From positions 1 to 56,023 of the forward strand of contig CAMCEE010000013.1 of NCBI GenBank assembly GCA_945873815.1: 56,023 bases of DNA, read 5' to 3'. The position numbers were made by a program, and so were the translations under genes. Positions 9,542 to 17,938 of this stretch are shown here, piece after piece (the first letter of the stretch is position 1; each line of letters opens with the position of its first letter). This DNA is from an uncultured Caryophanales bacterium (GTDB lineage: Bacteria > Bacillota_I > Bacilli_A > RFN20 > CAG-449). Under the pieces are notes generated by a model. The model searched no databases. It worked only from the letters and a program-made list of their open reading frames with translations, and had not been told where the DNA came from.

Positions 9542-9570
9542 TTGATTTTGTCTTTCTATTTACTTATAAT
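9542..9570 (+). promoter_or_regulatory. rpsU promoter
   Basis: TTGATT (9542-9547), a 17-base spacer and a perfect TATAAT (9565-9570) lie just upstream of rpsU, giving a short leader of about 35 bases. The rest of the 286-base gap back to dnaE is AT-rich and shows nothing else clear. Confidence 0.8.
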
Positions 9571-9612
9571 TCTAAATGGTAAAGCGAAACAGCTTGTAAA
9601 GGGGTGAAGAAA

Positions 9613-9786
9613 ATGCCAAAAACAGTAGTCAGAGACAACGAATCTTTAGATGATGCATTACGCAGATTTAAAAGACAAGTAAATAAAGCTGGTACACTCG
9701 CAGAAGCAAGAAAACGCGAATTCTACTTAAAGCCAGGTGTCAAAAGAAAACTTAAGTCAGAAATGGCTCGTAGAAATCATTATTAA
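9613..9786 (+). CDS. rpsU: 30S ribosomal protein bS21
   Basis: A 57-residue small-subunit protein: [20 protein letters not shown] is the classic start, followed by a basic helix and the ending MARRNHY. The ATG at 9613 is preferred to the GTG at 9604 because the AAAGGGGTG ribosome site sits just before it and family members begin MPK/MSK. It binds near the 3' end of 16S rRNA. It is transcribed alone, between its own promoter and terminator. Confidence 0.97.
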   Translation: MPKTVVRDNESLDDALRRFKRQVNKAGTLAEARKREFYLKPGVKRKLKSEMARRNHY

Positions 9787-9797
9787 TGGTTGAAATT

Positions 9798-9823
9798 AGA
9801 TCGGATAATCCGATCTTTTTTTT
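9798..9823 (+). terminator. rpsU terminator
   Basis: AGATCGGA (9798-9805), loop TAA, TCCGATCT (9809-9816), then a run of T. This is a textbook intrinsic terminator 12 bases after the rpsU stop. Confidence 0.9.
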
Positions 9824-9837
9824 ACCTTATTTTTATA

Positions 9838-9870
9838 TAAAAAAAACTAGAATCCATAAAGAATTCTAGT
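9838..9870 (-). terminator. rpsD terminator
   Basis: Read on the minus strand, ACTAGAATTC pairs with GGATTCTAGT across a short loop (9846-9870) and is followed by eight T. It ends the rpsD transcript and faces the rpsU terminator. Confidence 0.85.
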
Positions 9871-9897
9871 AATTTTATCAGTTTCCTTTTAATATGA

Positions 9898-10509
9898 TTA
9901 GAGCATTTTGTTGTAGTATTCAACAATTAATGATTCATCAATATCTTTTGGTAATTCATTACGTTCTGGAAGTCTAACATATTTACCTTCTTTTGCTTCT
10001 TTGTTGATTTCAACATAAGGTGCAACGATTGCTAATGATTCTAATGAATCTGCAACAACTTTAAGGTTTTTTGAAGCTTCTTTTAATGTAATGACATCGC
10101 CAGGTTTGCATTCGTATGATGGAATATCAACTTTCTTACCATTGACAAGGATGTGACCATGTGCAACTAATTGTCTTGTAGCTCTTCTTGTTGTACCAAA
10201 ACCAATTCTATAGACAACATTGTCTAATCTTGATTCGAGTAATTGTAGGAATGCAGTGCCAGTAACAACACCTTTCTTACTTTTAGCTTTGATGAATAAG
10301 TTTGCAAATTGTTTTTCAGAAACGCCATAAGTGAATCTTACTTTTTGCTTTTCAATTAATTGTTTACCATATTCAGATGGTTTCTTTGGTCTAGCATCTT
10401 TTGCTTTACCAGGTGCGTAAGGACGTTTTGCGATATCCTTACCAGTCTCGAGAGTTGAGTAGCCGAGTCTACGACCTAATTTCCATGAAGGTCCTGTGTA
10501 TCTTGACAT
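9898..10509 (-). CDS. rpsD: 30S ribosomal protein uS4
   Basis: A 203-residue primary 16S-binding protein that starts 30S assembly. It begins MSRYTGPSWKLGRRLGYSTL and has the S4 RNA-binding domain at about residues 92-155 (LESRLDNVVYRIGFGTTRRA, VAHGHILVNGKKVDIPSY). The N-terminal zinc-binding cysteines seen in some S4 proteins are absent. The AAGGAGA site precedes the ATG. It is monocistronic with a structured leader, consistent with the well-known autogenous control of rpsD. Confidence 0.97.
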   Translation of the reverse strand: MSRYTGPSWKLGRRLGYSTLETGKDIAKRPYAPGKAKDARPKKPSEYGKQLIEKQKVRFTYGVSEKQFANLFIKAKSKKGVVTGTAFLQLLESRLDNVVYRIGFGTTRRATRQLVAHGHILVNGKKVDIPSYECKPGDVITLKEASKNLKVVADSLESLAIVAPYVEINKEAKEGKYVRLPERNELPKDIDESLIVEYYNKML

Positions 10510-10655
10510 ATAATGTCTCCTTTCTTTGTATTGCTAGTACAAATCATGGTGTAGATTCCTTTATCCTCTGGGTGAAATACATTCGCCAATATTTAGCTTG
10601 GTTACTTCATTTTGCATTCATCAGCAGGGAGTATCTACATGCTAATTGCACACGC
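10510..10655 (-). promoter_or_regulatory. structured rpsD mRNA leader, probably S4-autoregulatory
   Basis: The transcript leader is about 145 bases, long for this compact genome. On the minus strand GTAGAT (10638-10633) can pair with ATCTAC (10556-10551), enclosing about 75 bases. A second hairpin, TTTGTA/TACAAA (10543-10525), sits directly before the ribosome site. In Bacilli, rpsD is repressed by S4 binding its own leader. The long-range pairing fits such an element, but the match to the known fold was not tested. Confidence 0.6.
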
Positions 10656-10661
10656 TATTTA

Positions 10662-10690
10662 ATGATATTAAATATGATGATTCATGTCAA
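10662..10690 (-). promoter_or_regulatory. rpsD promoter
   Basis: On the minus strand: perfect TTGACA (10690-10685), 17-base spacer, TATCAT (10667-10662). This sets transcription to start near 10655. Confidence 0.8.
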
Positions 10691-10740
10691 CTATTATTTA
10701 TAAAAAAATCGATAATTCGGTATTTTATCTTATACAATGA

Positions 10741-10796
10741 AAAATTAAAAGAACTGTTTTGAAATAGAAATAATGATATCTATTTTTCAGTTCTTT
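10741..10796 (-). terminator. terminator of the ABC importer operon
   Basis: On the minus strand AAAGAACTG (10796-10788) pairs with CAGTTCTTT (10756-10748), with further pairing inside, then TTAATTTT. It lies 40 bases after the ATPase gene that ends the operon. Confidence 0.75.
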
Positions 10797-10836
10797 ATTT
10801 TTTGTAATAGTTAATGAATAGTAAAAATTTTTGAAA

Positions 10837-12483
10837 TTATAGTTCAATCTTACCGGTAGAAATCAATTTTCCTGAAATTCTATCATATAATAGAATTCCC
10901 ATTCCAGCAAATTCAACCATGATTTCTTCTCCGATAGAATAATCAATTCCTCCATACATTACACTAGTTAAGATATAATCTCCAATACGGATTTTTACCG
11001 TTGTTTCAGAACCTGTAGGAAGAGCACTATATACTTCTGCTTTAATTCCTTTTCCTTTTGTTGTTTTAATAAATTCTGGTCTAATTGCAACTAAATATAC
11101 ATCTTCTGGAATATCGTGTTGTTCTTCGGAAGAAATAACACCCGTACTCTTAGTAATATGATAGTTGAAATTTCTATCAGCATTTTCTTTTTCAACATAT
11201 CCTTTTTCTTTACTTTTTTGTTCTTTTTCTTCGAGTTCTTTTTTAATTAGTTCATCTCTAAGTTTTACTTCATTTGCTAAATTAACTTTATTTGATGGAA
11301 TAAATGTTGCTTCTACTTCATCTAACATTTTTAATTTGATATTGTCACCATCTTGACTTGCATGCGCTTCAATAAAATTGATACTTGGAGAACCAATAAA
11401 GTCCGCGACAAACATATTGTTTGGTTTTTTGTAGACGTTTAATGGTGGTTCGTATTGTTGAATAACTCCATTATTAATTAAACAAATCTTGGAAGCTAAT
11501 GTCATTGCTTCTTGTTGATCGTGAGTAACATATACAAATGTAGAACCTGTTTCAACGTGTAGACGTTTTAATTCTGATCTCATTTCTAAACGAAGCTTAG
11601 CATCGAGATTGGATAAAGGCTCATCCATGAAAATAACTTTTGGTTCTGGAGCAAGAGTTCTTGCGATTGCAACACGTTGTTGTTGACCACCTGATAATTC
11701 AGCAGGGTATCTTTCCATAAATTCACCAATATGAACGATTCGTGCAACGTGTCTTACTCTTAAATCAATCTCTTCTTTATCAAGTTTTCTTAATTTTTTA
11801 ATCACAGCACCATTTTCTACATATTCGCCATTTTCATTTAATTCAATACCTTTTTTAGCAAGATTGTCTTTGATTTCTTTTGCTTTATTAAGGTATTCAT
11901 TTTTCTTTTGTTCAGCTAAGGCATTTGCTTCATCATCACTCAATGTATCAAAATGAAGATCATATATCTCTTTTGCTGCACTCATGCTGATTTTAAAGCC
12001 ATCGATAATAAAGATAAGAGCTTTATCTTTAACTACTTTTTTATTCTTATCCAATGAATATGAGATGAATTTCTTAATATCATTGATACGAGTTACTACT
12101 TCTGATAAACGAATATATTTCTTATAATTTGAATCGACTAATGGTAATTCTTGCTTTAATTCTAATAAACCAAAAGTAATGTTCTTATATACGGTCATAT
12201 GTGGCCATAATGCATAGTTTTGAAATAAAAATCCTACATGTCTTTTACTTGCTGGAACATTGATTCCTTCTTCAGAATCAAATATTACTTCATCATCAAA
12301 CATGATCTTTCCTTCTGTTGGAGTTTCAAGACCAGCAATCATACGAAGAGTAGTTGTTTTTCCACAACCAGAAGGTCCTAGGAGTGTGACGAAACTATTA
12401 TCTTCAATAACCATATTTAAATGGTCAGCTCCATAGAATCCACCCCATCTTTTTGTTACGTTTTCTAATGTAATCTTTGGCAT
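10837..12483 (-). CDS. ABC importer ATPase (PotA/FbpC/AfuC type) with a long insertion
   Basis: A 548-residue nucleotide-binding subunit. Walker A GPSGCGKT (36-43), Q-loop FLFQNYALWP (Q88), signature LSGGQQQRVA (263-272), Walker B VIFMDEP (283-289), D-loop LSNLDAK and H-loop VTHDQQEAM (H321) are all intact, so it should hydrolyse ATP. The Q-loop and signature are about 175 residues apart instead of about 50. A charged insert of roughly 125 residues (about 107-235) therefore lies in the helical subdomain, where the ATPase contacts the permease. The C-terminal TOBE region (about 360-548) also has a charged insertion. Long PotA proteins are known in mycoplasmas. It is the last gene of the importer operon, 2 bases after the permease. 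The substrate is not fixed by sequence. Confidence 0.88.
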   Translation of the reverse strand: MPKITLENVTKRWGGFYGADHLNMVIEDNSFVTLLGPSGCGKTTTLRMIAGLETPTEGKIMFDDEVIFDSEEGINVPASKRHVGFLFQNYALWPHMTVYKNITFGLLELKQELPLVDSNYKKYIRLSEVVTRINDIKKFISYSLDKNKKVVKDKALIFIIDGFKISMSAAKEIYDLHFDTLSDDEANALAEQKKNEYLNKAKEIKDNLAKKGIELNENGEYVENGAVIKKLRKLDKEEIDLRVRHVARIVHIGEFMERYPAELSGGQQQRVAIARTLAPEPKVIFMDEPLSNLDAKLRLEMRSELKRLHVETGSTFVYVTHDQQEAMTLASKICLINNGVIQQYEPPLNVYKKPNNMFVADFIGSPSINFIEAHASQDGDNIKLKMLDEVEATFIPSNKVNLANEVKLRDELIKKELEEKEQKSKEKGYVEKENADRNFNYHITKSTGVISSEEQHDIPEDVYLVAIRPEFIKTTKGKGIKAEVYSALPTGSETTVKIRIGDYILTSVMYGGIDYSIGEEIMVEFAGMGILLYDRISGKLISTGKIEL

Positions 12484-12485
12484 AA

Positions 12486-14309
12486 TTATTTACCTCCTAA
12501 TCCTTTATCAATACTTGCTCCGGTTAAAATATTCGTGAGCCAGTTAACTAATAATATAATTGCTATAAGTACAAAGTTTGCAGCATTTTCAAGTGCTGGA
12601 CATCCATCATTTCTCAATTGGAACATGAATTTAGTTAATGTCAATTGGTCATCACCAATAAAGACGAATAAGTCGTATTCACGCATACTTGAAATGAATG
12701 GTAATAAGAAGCCTGAAATAATCGCGGATTTTTGAATTGGGAAGACAATTTTTGTCATTCTCTTCCACCATGGAATATTTTGAATAATTCCAGCTTCTTC
12801 GATTTCTCCAGATAATTGCATCATCGCATTTAATGATGATCTTGAAGCCATAGGTATATATTTTAATGAACCTATTACGACTGCGATTAGTAATGCGGAT
12901 GTAATTTTTAGATTCAATCCTAGTAGATAGAAGCATTGAGATAATGCAAGTGCTGGCATTAAATATGGGAAGAATGCTAAGCCATTAACAAGGTTTGCTC
13001 CTTTTGATTTTCTTCTCTTACTTACAGCATAACCGATCAAGAAACCACAAGTACCTGCAAAGAGAGAACATAGTAATGAGATTTTTAATGTTCCTAACAA
13101 TGAGTTTGCAATTTTTCTTTCAAAGAAGAATCCAACAAAGTCGTTTGTAGAAATAGGAGTTTTTGAAATCCATGCTTTCCATGTAATACCGGAAGAATAG
13201 TCACCAGGGTTTGGTAATAACGATTCAAGGAAGAATGAGAACATTGGGAATATACAGAAGAAAATAACAAATAATGATAAAATCGAACCATATACCCATT
13301 TTCCAACTTTTCCAAGATTGATTTTTGTAATTTGCCCTGATTTACCAGTGACTGTTGTGAATTGCTTTCTTGAACCAGTTTGAATTTGATTTAAAGTAAG
13401 AATGAAAACCCCAATAATGATTAATACGAGAGCCATTACGTTACCCATACCACTATTTCTTGTATTAGATAGACAATTTTGCATTGATGTCGCAAGAACG
13501 GAATAAGAGACTGGATTTCCTAAAGTAACTGCAACTGAATATGAACTCATCGCTGCACTGAATACTAATAAAACCGTTGATAATAATGCTGGTTTTAATA
13601 ATGGAATAGTGACTTTAAAGAAACTTTTCCACTTTGGAATTCCAAGAATTGAAGCGGCTTCTTCGAGGTTAGAATCCATATTTTGTAATACGCCACCGAA
13701 TAAAATATAAGCAAATGGAGCGTAATGTAGACCTAACATTAATGCGATTGGAAGTGGACCATAAACAAACCATTGAGGTACTTGAATCCCTGTAATTGCT
13801 TGAAATTGACCCATGTGTCCAGCAGTACATCCTGTATTTACAAAGAAATTCTCCCAGAAAGATGCTAATGTCCATTGAGGCATAATATAAGGGAAAATAA
13901 ATACTGCAGAAATAAATTTCTTAAAAGCAATATTAGTTCTTGCGAGTAAATATGCAGCAATGCCGCCAAATAATACGGCAAAGATACATGATAATATAGA
14001 AACAACTAACGAATTACCAAATGGTTTCCAGAAGAATCCAACTGAAACACCACTATTATTCCAATCAAATGTTCTAGTAAAATTATTAAAAGAGAATACT
14101 CCAAGCGTAACACCATCATCTGAAGGTAGAGTAAACGATTTTATTAATAGAGAAATAATCGGTGAGACATTTAAGATGATTAGAATAACAGCGAATAGAA
14201 CTAAAATAGTATTCGCAGGTACTCCTAAAAAAGTAATGACCCCATTAGCTTTTCTCTTAAACCATTTACCAAAAGGAATTTTCTCTTTTTCATTTGAAAC
14301 AACATTCAT
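12486..14309 (-). CDS. ABC importer permease, two fused permease domains (FbpB/AfuB type)
   Basis: A 607-residue membrane protein with two copies of the binding-protein-dependent permease domain in one chain. The first EAA loop is EEAASILGIPKWKSFFKVT near 216, the second EIEEAGIIQNIPWWKRM near 502. About twelve membrane helices are visible, six per half. The fused form replaces a PotB/PotC-like heterodimer and is typical of the iron(III)/AfuB group, members of which also carry sugar phosphates. It sits between the binding-protein and ATPase genes, almost touching the ATPase gene, so the three form one transporter. Confidence 0.88.
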   Translation of the reverse strand: MNVVSNEKEKIPFGKWFKRKANGVITFLGVPANTILVLFAVILIILNVSPIISLLIKSFTLPSDDGVTLGVFSFNNFTRTFDWNNSGVSVGFFWKPFGNSLVVSILSCIFAVLFGGIAAYLLARTNIAFKKFISAVFIFPYIMPQWTLASFWENFFVNTGCTAGHMGQFQAITGIQVPQWFVYGPLPIALMLGLHYAPFAYILFGGVLQNMDSNLEEAASILGIPKWKSFFKVTIPLLKPALLSTVLLVFSAAMSSYSVAVTLGNPVSYSVLATSMQNCLSNTRNSGMGNVMALVLIIIGVFILTLNQIQTGSRKQFTTVTGKSGQITKINLGKVGKWVYGSILSLFVIFFCIFPMFSFFLESLLPNPGDYSSGITWKAWISKTPISTNDFVGFFFERKIANSLLGTLKISLLCSLFAGTCGFLIGYAVSKRRKSKGANLVNGLAFFPYLMPALALSQCFYLLGLNLKITSALLIAVVIGSLKYIPMASRSSLNAMMQLSGEIEEAGIIQNIPWWKRMTKIVFPIQKSAIISGFLLPFISSMREYDLFVFIGDDQLTLTKFMFQLRNDGCPALENAANFVLIAIILLVNWLTNILTGASIDKGLGGK

Positions 14310-14393
14310 AAAAATATTTCCTTTCTTCTAAAATAGGATAAATAGTGAAATATAAGTCTAATTATATTTTATATCACCTTTGTGTAATACGAA

Positions 14394-14418
14394 GTAAACC
14401 GGCATTAAGCCGGCTTAC
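14394..14418 (-). promoter_or_regulatory. intercistronic hairpin between binding protein and permease
   Basis: On the minus strand GTAAGCCGGC pairs with GCCGGTTTAC (one mismatch, loop TTAAT). No T run follows, so it is not a full terminator. Stem-loops at this place in ABC operons often protect the upstream mRNA or reduce read-through, giving more binding protein than membrane subunits. That role is inferred. Confidence 0.65.
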
Positions 14419-14449
14419 CAAACGATTCACAAATTAATTGATTTAATAA

Positions 14450-15793
14450 TTATTTTGCTTTTGCAGCAATAACTACATCAATGAAATCGATAACATCATC
14501 ATAATGTGCACCGATGAAAGAAGGAGTTTCAACAACAGCTTCACCTTTTCCTAACCACCATGTAGATGTTGGGTCATTTAAGCAAGACATATTTACTTTT
14601 GTTCCATCAGCTATTTCTTTGTCAACACCATTTTTTGTTCTGTTAACATTGATTGAAGGAAGTGATGGATAATCACCAACGTCTCCTCCCCAGACAGAGT
14701 ATGCTGTTGCATTTGTTGAGATTAATTCAAAGAATGCGCATGTAGCATATGGATATTGAGCATCTTTTAATACTTGGAGATAGTGTTTATACATAAATCC
14801 ACCAAATCCTTTGATGCATGACTTATCCATCTTTGCACCATCAGTATTATTTTCACCTAATGCAGCAACAACAATGTTTTTCTTAGAAATATCATTTGTT
14901 TCTTCAACTTTTAATATTTTTGAGTAAACAATCCAACCAATATTTCCTGGAGTTTGTGCTAGGTGAGCCATTGCTTTACCATCATCTGCATAGAATACTG
15001 CATTTGATAAGAATCTGTCGATGAATGCATAAGCATATTTCTTATCACCGAATTGTTTGTAATTATCAATATTAACATCTGTTGTAGCTGTTGAATCTTC
15101 AAAAGCTGCTTTTAATTTTGCAACTTCTTCATCTGATGTTAATTGAATTAACCAGTCCATGTTAACGTTTTCGTTATTTGGATCCATTGTATCGATTTTT
15201 CCTTTGTATTTTGAGTGTGTGACATCCCAAACATTATCGATTACCATATCTTTATTTTTATTGTTGTACATCCATGTTTTGAAGTTGTATTGAAGTGTAA
15301 ATGGATCTTTTGCACTTAAATCAGCACCTGGAGCTTCTCTCCAAGTTTTTGGAATGTAGTTTTCGAAATAACCTTTATCGATTGCTTTCTTTTGTAATTG
15401 ATAACCATCTTGTGTAATTGTTCCAGAATAGCCATCTTTTTTACCATTAAGAATTTCACCAATTAATGTTGTGTAAATTGCACCATCAACGAAAGTATCG
15501 TATTTAATTGGATCTGTGATTTTGCTATTGTGTTTTTGTAATTCTGCTTTAAATAAATCTTTAACCTTATCTCTACCACCACGAGAAGTAGTAGCTGCAA
15601 TCTTTAATTGTCCAGTTTCTCCTAATTCTTCTGCAGCTTTTTTGAATAATTCATCATGTGATAATGTTTCTGCATCTGCAATAGCTTTTTGAACTCTTGT
15701 TGATGCTTCTTTCTTTCCATCACATGCTGTTAATGCACCCATACCTAAAACAGTTGATGCAACTAACAATAAACCTGTTAATTTCTTTTTCAT
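14450..15793 (-). CDS. ABC importer substrate-binding lipoprotein
   Basis: A 447-residue exported lipoprotein. MKKKLTGLLLVASTVLGMGA followed by the lipobox LTAC (Cys24) is a clear signal, and the mature chain has the two-lobe binding-protein look (for example NVWDVTHSKYKGKIDTMDP, a strand-helix pattern like that of FbpA/AfuA/PotD relatives). It is the first gene of the importer operon with its own promoter and cre-like site. The substrate is uncertain: iron, polyamine, phosphonate and sugar-phosphate binders all belong to this wider group. Catabolite control would favour a carbon compound. Confidence 0.85.
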   Translation of the reverse strand: MKKKLTGLLLVASTVLGMGALTACDGKKEASTRVQKAIADAETLSHDELFKKAAEELGETGQLKIAATTSRGGRDKVKDLFKAELQKHNSKITDPIKYDTFVDGAIYTTLIGEILNGKKDGYSGTITQDGYQLQKKAIDKGYFENYIPKTWREAPGADLSAKDPFTLQYNFKTWMYNNKNKDMVIDNVWDVTHSKYKGKIDTMDPNNENVNMDWLIQLTSDEEVAKLKAAFEDSTATTDVNIDNYKQFGDKKYAYAFIDRFLSNAVFYADDGKAMAHLAQTPGNIGWIVYSKILKVEETNDISKKNIVVAALGENNTDGAKMDKSCIKGFGGFMYKHYLQVLKDAQYPYATCAFFELISTNATAYSVWGGDVGDYPSLPSINVNRTKNGVDKEIADGTKVNMSCLNDPTSTWWLGKGEAVVETPSFIGAHYDDVIDFIDVVIAAKAK

Positions 15794-15862
15794 ATTATTA
15801 TATCCTCCCTATGAATATGAAATTTTGAAGTGTTCTAAACGAATCACTTTTTAACACTACTA

Positions 15863-15890
15863 ATTATAGCACTTGTGTAAGCGTTTACAA
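15863..15890 (-). promoter_or_regulatory. importer promoter with overlapping cre-like (CcpA) operator
   Basis: Minus strand: -35 TTGTAA (15890-15885), 16-base spacer, extended -10 TGC-TATAAT (ending 15863). TGTAAACGCTTACA (15889-15876) matches the cre consensus TGWAARCGYTWNCW at every position and covers the -35 and spacer. A CcpA-type regulator bound here would block RNA polymerase when preferred sugars are present. No ccpA gene is in the window. Confidence 0.75.
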
Positions 15891-16151
15891 GTATTTTTTT
15901 TACCTATGTAGGAGAAAATCAATCCACCACCATTATTCTTAAAGTTCCTAATTTTACATTAAATCATTCACAAATAATGCTTATTCCTTAAATATAATAT
16001 ATAAATAAAAAAACAAAAAATTTATTTTTATTTCTATTCTTTAATTCGTTTCATTTAATAGATTTATCAGAGTGAAGCATTTATAAATATATGAAGATTA
16101 TATTTAATTTATTTTTCAATTTATGTATAATCTAATAGAGGTGCATTCAAG
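15891..16151. other. AT-rich gap between divergent importer and ezrA genes
   Basis: About 260 bases with no credible gene. Near the right end TATAAT (16126-16131) is a likely -10 for ezrA, with only a weak TTTAAT at the -35 place. The remainder shows no repeat or RNA that I can recognise. Confidence 0.5.
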
Positions 16152-17876
16152 ATGTTTTTATTTAATATTTCAAACATAAGTCCATTGATTTTTATATTTG
16201 TACCAATTGCTGTGATTATTTTAATTGTCAGCATTATTTTAGTGTATTTCTTAGTGATAAAAAGAAGAAGAGAAAGAAGAACATCAAAAGAATTAGAGAA
16301 GAAATATGTTTCTTTACATCAAATTCTTACTGAAGATATTGAACAATATATTGCAAGACTAGATTTTATTTCTAACCAAAATACAGAATATATCCAATAT
16401 CATGAAAAATACTATCTTGCATATCAAGAAATATTACAAGAAAATGACAGAGGCTCTTACATTGCAGTTAATGGGTTAAGATCAACAGTTAATGAAAAGA
16501 AGCATAAGGGATTAAAGAATTTAATTGATTCTACTAGAACTATTGTTAATGAATTTGATCGTAAAGTAACAGAATTGTTTAATGAACTAAATGAATTATT
16601 ACAAAAAGATGAAGAATTTCATCAAGATGAATTAGCTTTGCAACGTAGATATCGTGCATTAAAGGAAAAATATAACGAGAATCAAACCGAATTATTGATT
16701 ATGGAAAACTCGTTCAATCGTTTTTTTGAGAAAATTGATAAATTGTTCTTAGAATGCGAGAATTTAACTTCTGGAGCAAGATACGATGAAGCAAATGAAA
16801 TTCTTCCTAAGATTTCTCAAGTATTAGTTGCACTTGATGAATCGTTCGATAAATTGCCAAATTTTTGCGTGAAAATTACTAAAGTTATTCCAAAGAGGAT
16901 GGATGAGATTAGAGTTAGATATGAAGAATTAGAAAAGAATGAATACCCATTACATCATTTAAAGGTGATGTCTAAATTGGAATCATTTAAGAATTCATTA
17001 GATGAACTAGTAAAACGATTATGCTCGTTTAATTTGAAGAATATTGAAGAAGAATTAGATTCTATCGATAATGAGATTATTGAAATTTTTAAGGCTTTTG
17101 AAAAGGAAGAATATGCAAAAGTATTCTTTGATGAGAATTGCGAAAAGATGTATACCGATATATATGATCTTGAGAATAAATTCAAAAAAATCAAAAGAGC
17201 TCTTCCAAATTATAAAGAAGTATATTTGATAAAAGAAAAATATTTAGATAAAGTAAATGAATTAGAAGAAGATATTAATAATGTTCAAATCATAAAAAGA
17301 GATTTAGATCAATACATTCATTCTTCAACTCGTCAACCATATACAATCATCGTATCTAAAATTAAAGACATGCAAGATGAAATGGGAAGAATCAATGAAA
17401 TATTAAAAGATTTTAATTCTTATCTTTTATCACTTAAAAAGGATAGTGAAAATGACTATATCACAATTTGCGATTATTATTTGAAACTAAAAGATGCGCA
17501 ATATCAACTAAGAGAAATGGCTGTTCCTTCTTTCTCTGATCGCTTAGTTCTACCTTTTGAAAGAGCGTATAGCTTTTTAGAACAAATCGGTGAAGTTTTA
17601 AAATCTCGTCCAATTGATGTTGCAAAGGCAAATGAGATTTTAGATGGTGCGATTGAATTAATCGATGGAATGTTAAAGGATATTCAAGAACAAGTTGGTC
17701 AAAGAAAATATGCAGAAGAATCAATTGTCTATGCAAATCAATATAGACAAAGTTTCGTTGATTGTAAATACACTTTAAAAAGCGCTGATCAATCTTTCTA
17801 TGAAGGAGATTTCACAAGAACTATTGATCAAACAGTTACTTTGATTAAAAAGATGAGACCGGAGATTAAACAATAA
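16152..17876 (+). CDS. ezrA: septation ring regulator EzrA
   Basis: A 574-residue membrane-anchored coiled-coil protein, close to the 562 residues of the B. subtilis protein. One membrane helix lies at about residues 10-37 (LIFIFVPIAVIILIVSIILV), followed by a basic RRRERR stop-transfer patch and then long helical spectrin-like repeats rich in E, K and L. EzrA limits FtsZ ring formation away from mid-cell and links to cell-wall synthesis. The cysteine desulfurase directly downstream reproduces the Bacillus ezrA-nifZ neighbourhood, which supports the name. A GAGGTG ribosome site precedes the ATG. Confidence 0.88.
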   Translation: MFLFNISNISPLIFIFVPIAVIILIVSIILVYFLVIKRRRERRTSKELEKKYVSLHQILTEDIEQYIARLDFISNQNTEYIQYHEKYYLAYQEILQENDRGSYIAVNGLRSTVNEKKHKGLKNLIDSTRTIVNEFDRKVTELFNELNELLQKDEEFHQDELALQRRYRALKEKYNENQTELLIMENSFNRFFEKIDKLFLECENLTSGARYDEANEILPKISQVLVALDESFDKLPNFCVKITKVIPKRMDEIRVRYEELEKNEYPLHHLKVMSKLESFKNSLDELVKRLCSFNLKNIEEELDSIDNEIIEIFKAFEKEEYAKVFFDENCEKMYTDIYDLENKFKKIKRALPNYKEVYLIKEKYLDKVNELEEDINNVQIIKRDLDQYIHSSTRQPYTIIVSKIKDMQDEMGRINEILKDFNSYLLSLKKDSENDYITICDYYLKLKDAQYQLREMAVPSFSDRLVLPFERAYSFLEQIGEVLKSRPIDVAKANEILDGAIELIDGMLKDIQEQVGQRKYAEESIVYANQYRQSFVDCKYTLKSADQSFYEGDFTRTIDQTVTLIKKMRPEIKQ

Positions 17877-17878
17877 TT

Positions 17879-17905
17879 AGGCTTATATAATAAGCCTTTT
17901 CATTT
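17879..17905 (+). terminator. ezrA terminator
   Basis: AGGCTTAT (17879-17886), loop ATA, ATAAGCCT (17890-17897), then a T-rich run, right after the ezrA stop. Confidence 0.8.
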
Positions 17906-17938
17906 TTTATTCATAATTTAATTTAGGGAGAAAAGCAA

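Noticed and set aside
13960-14331. Reading frame of 123 codons opposite the permease gene
   Set aside because: It is antisense to a clear membrane protein, has no ribosome site and no recognisable domain.
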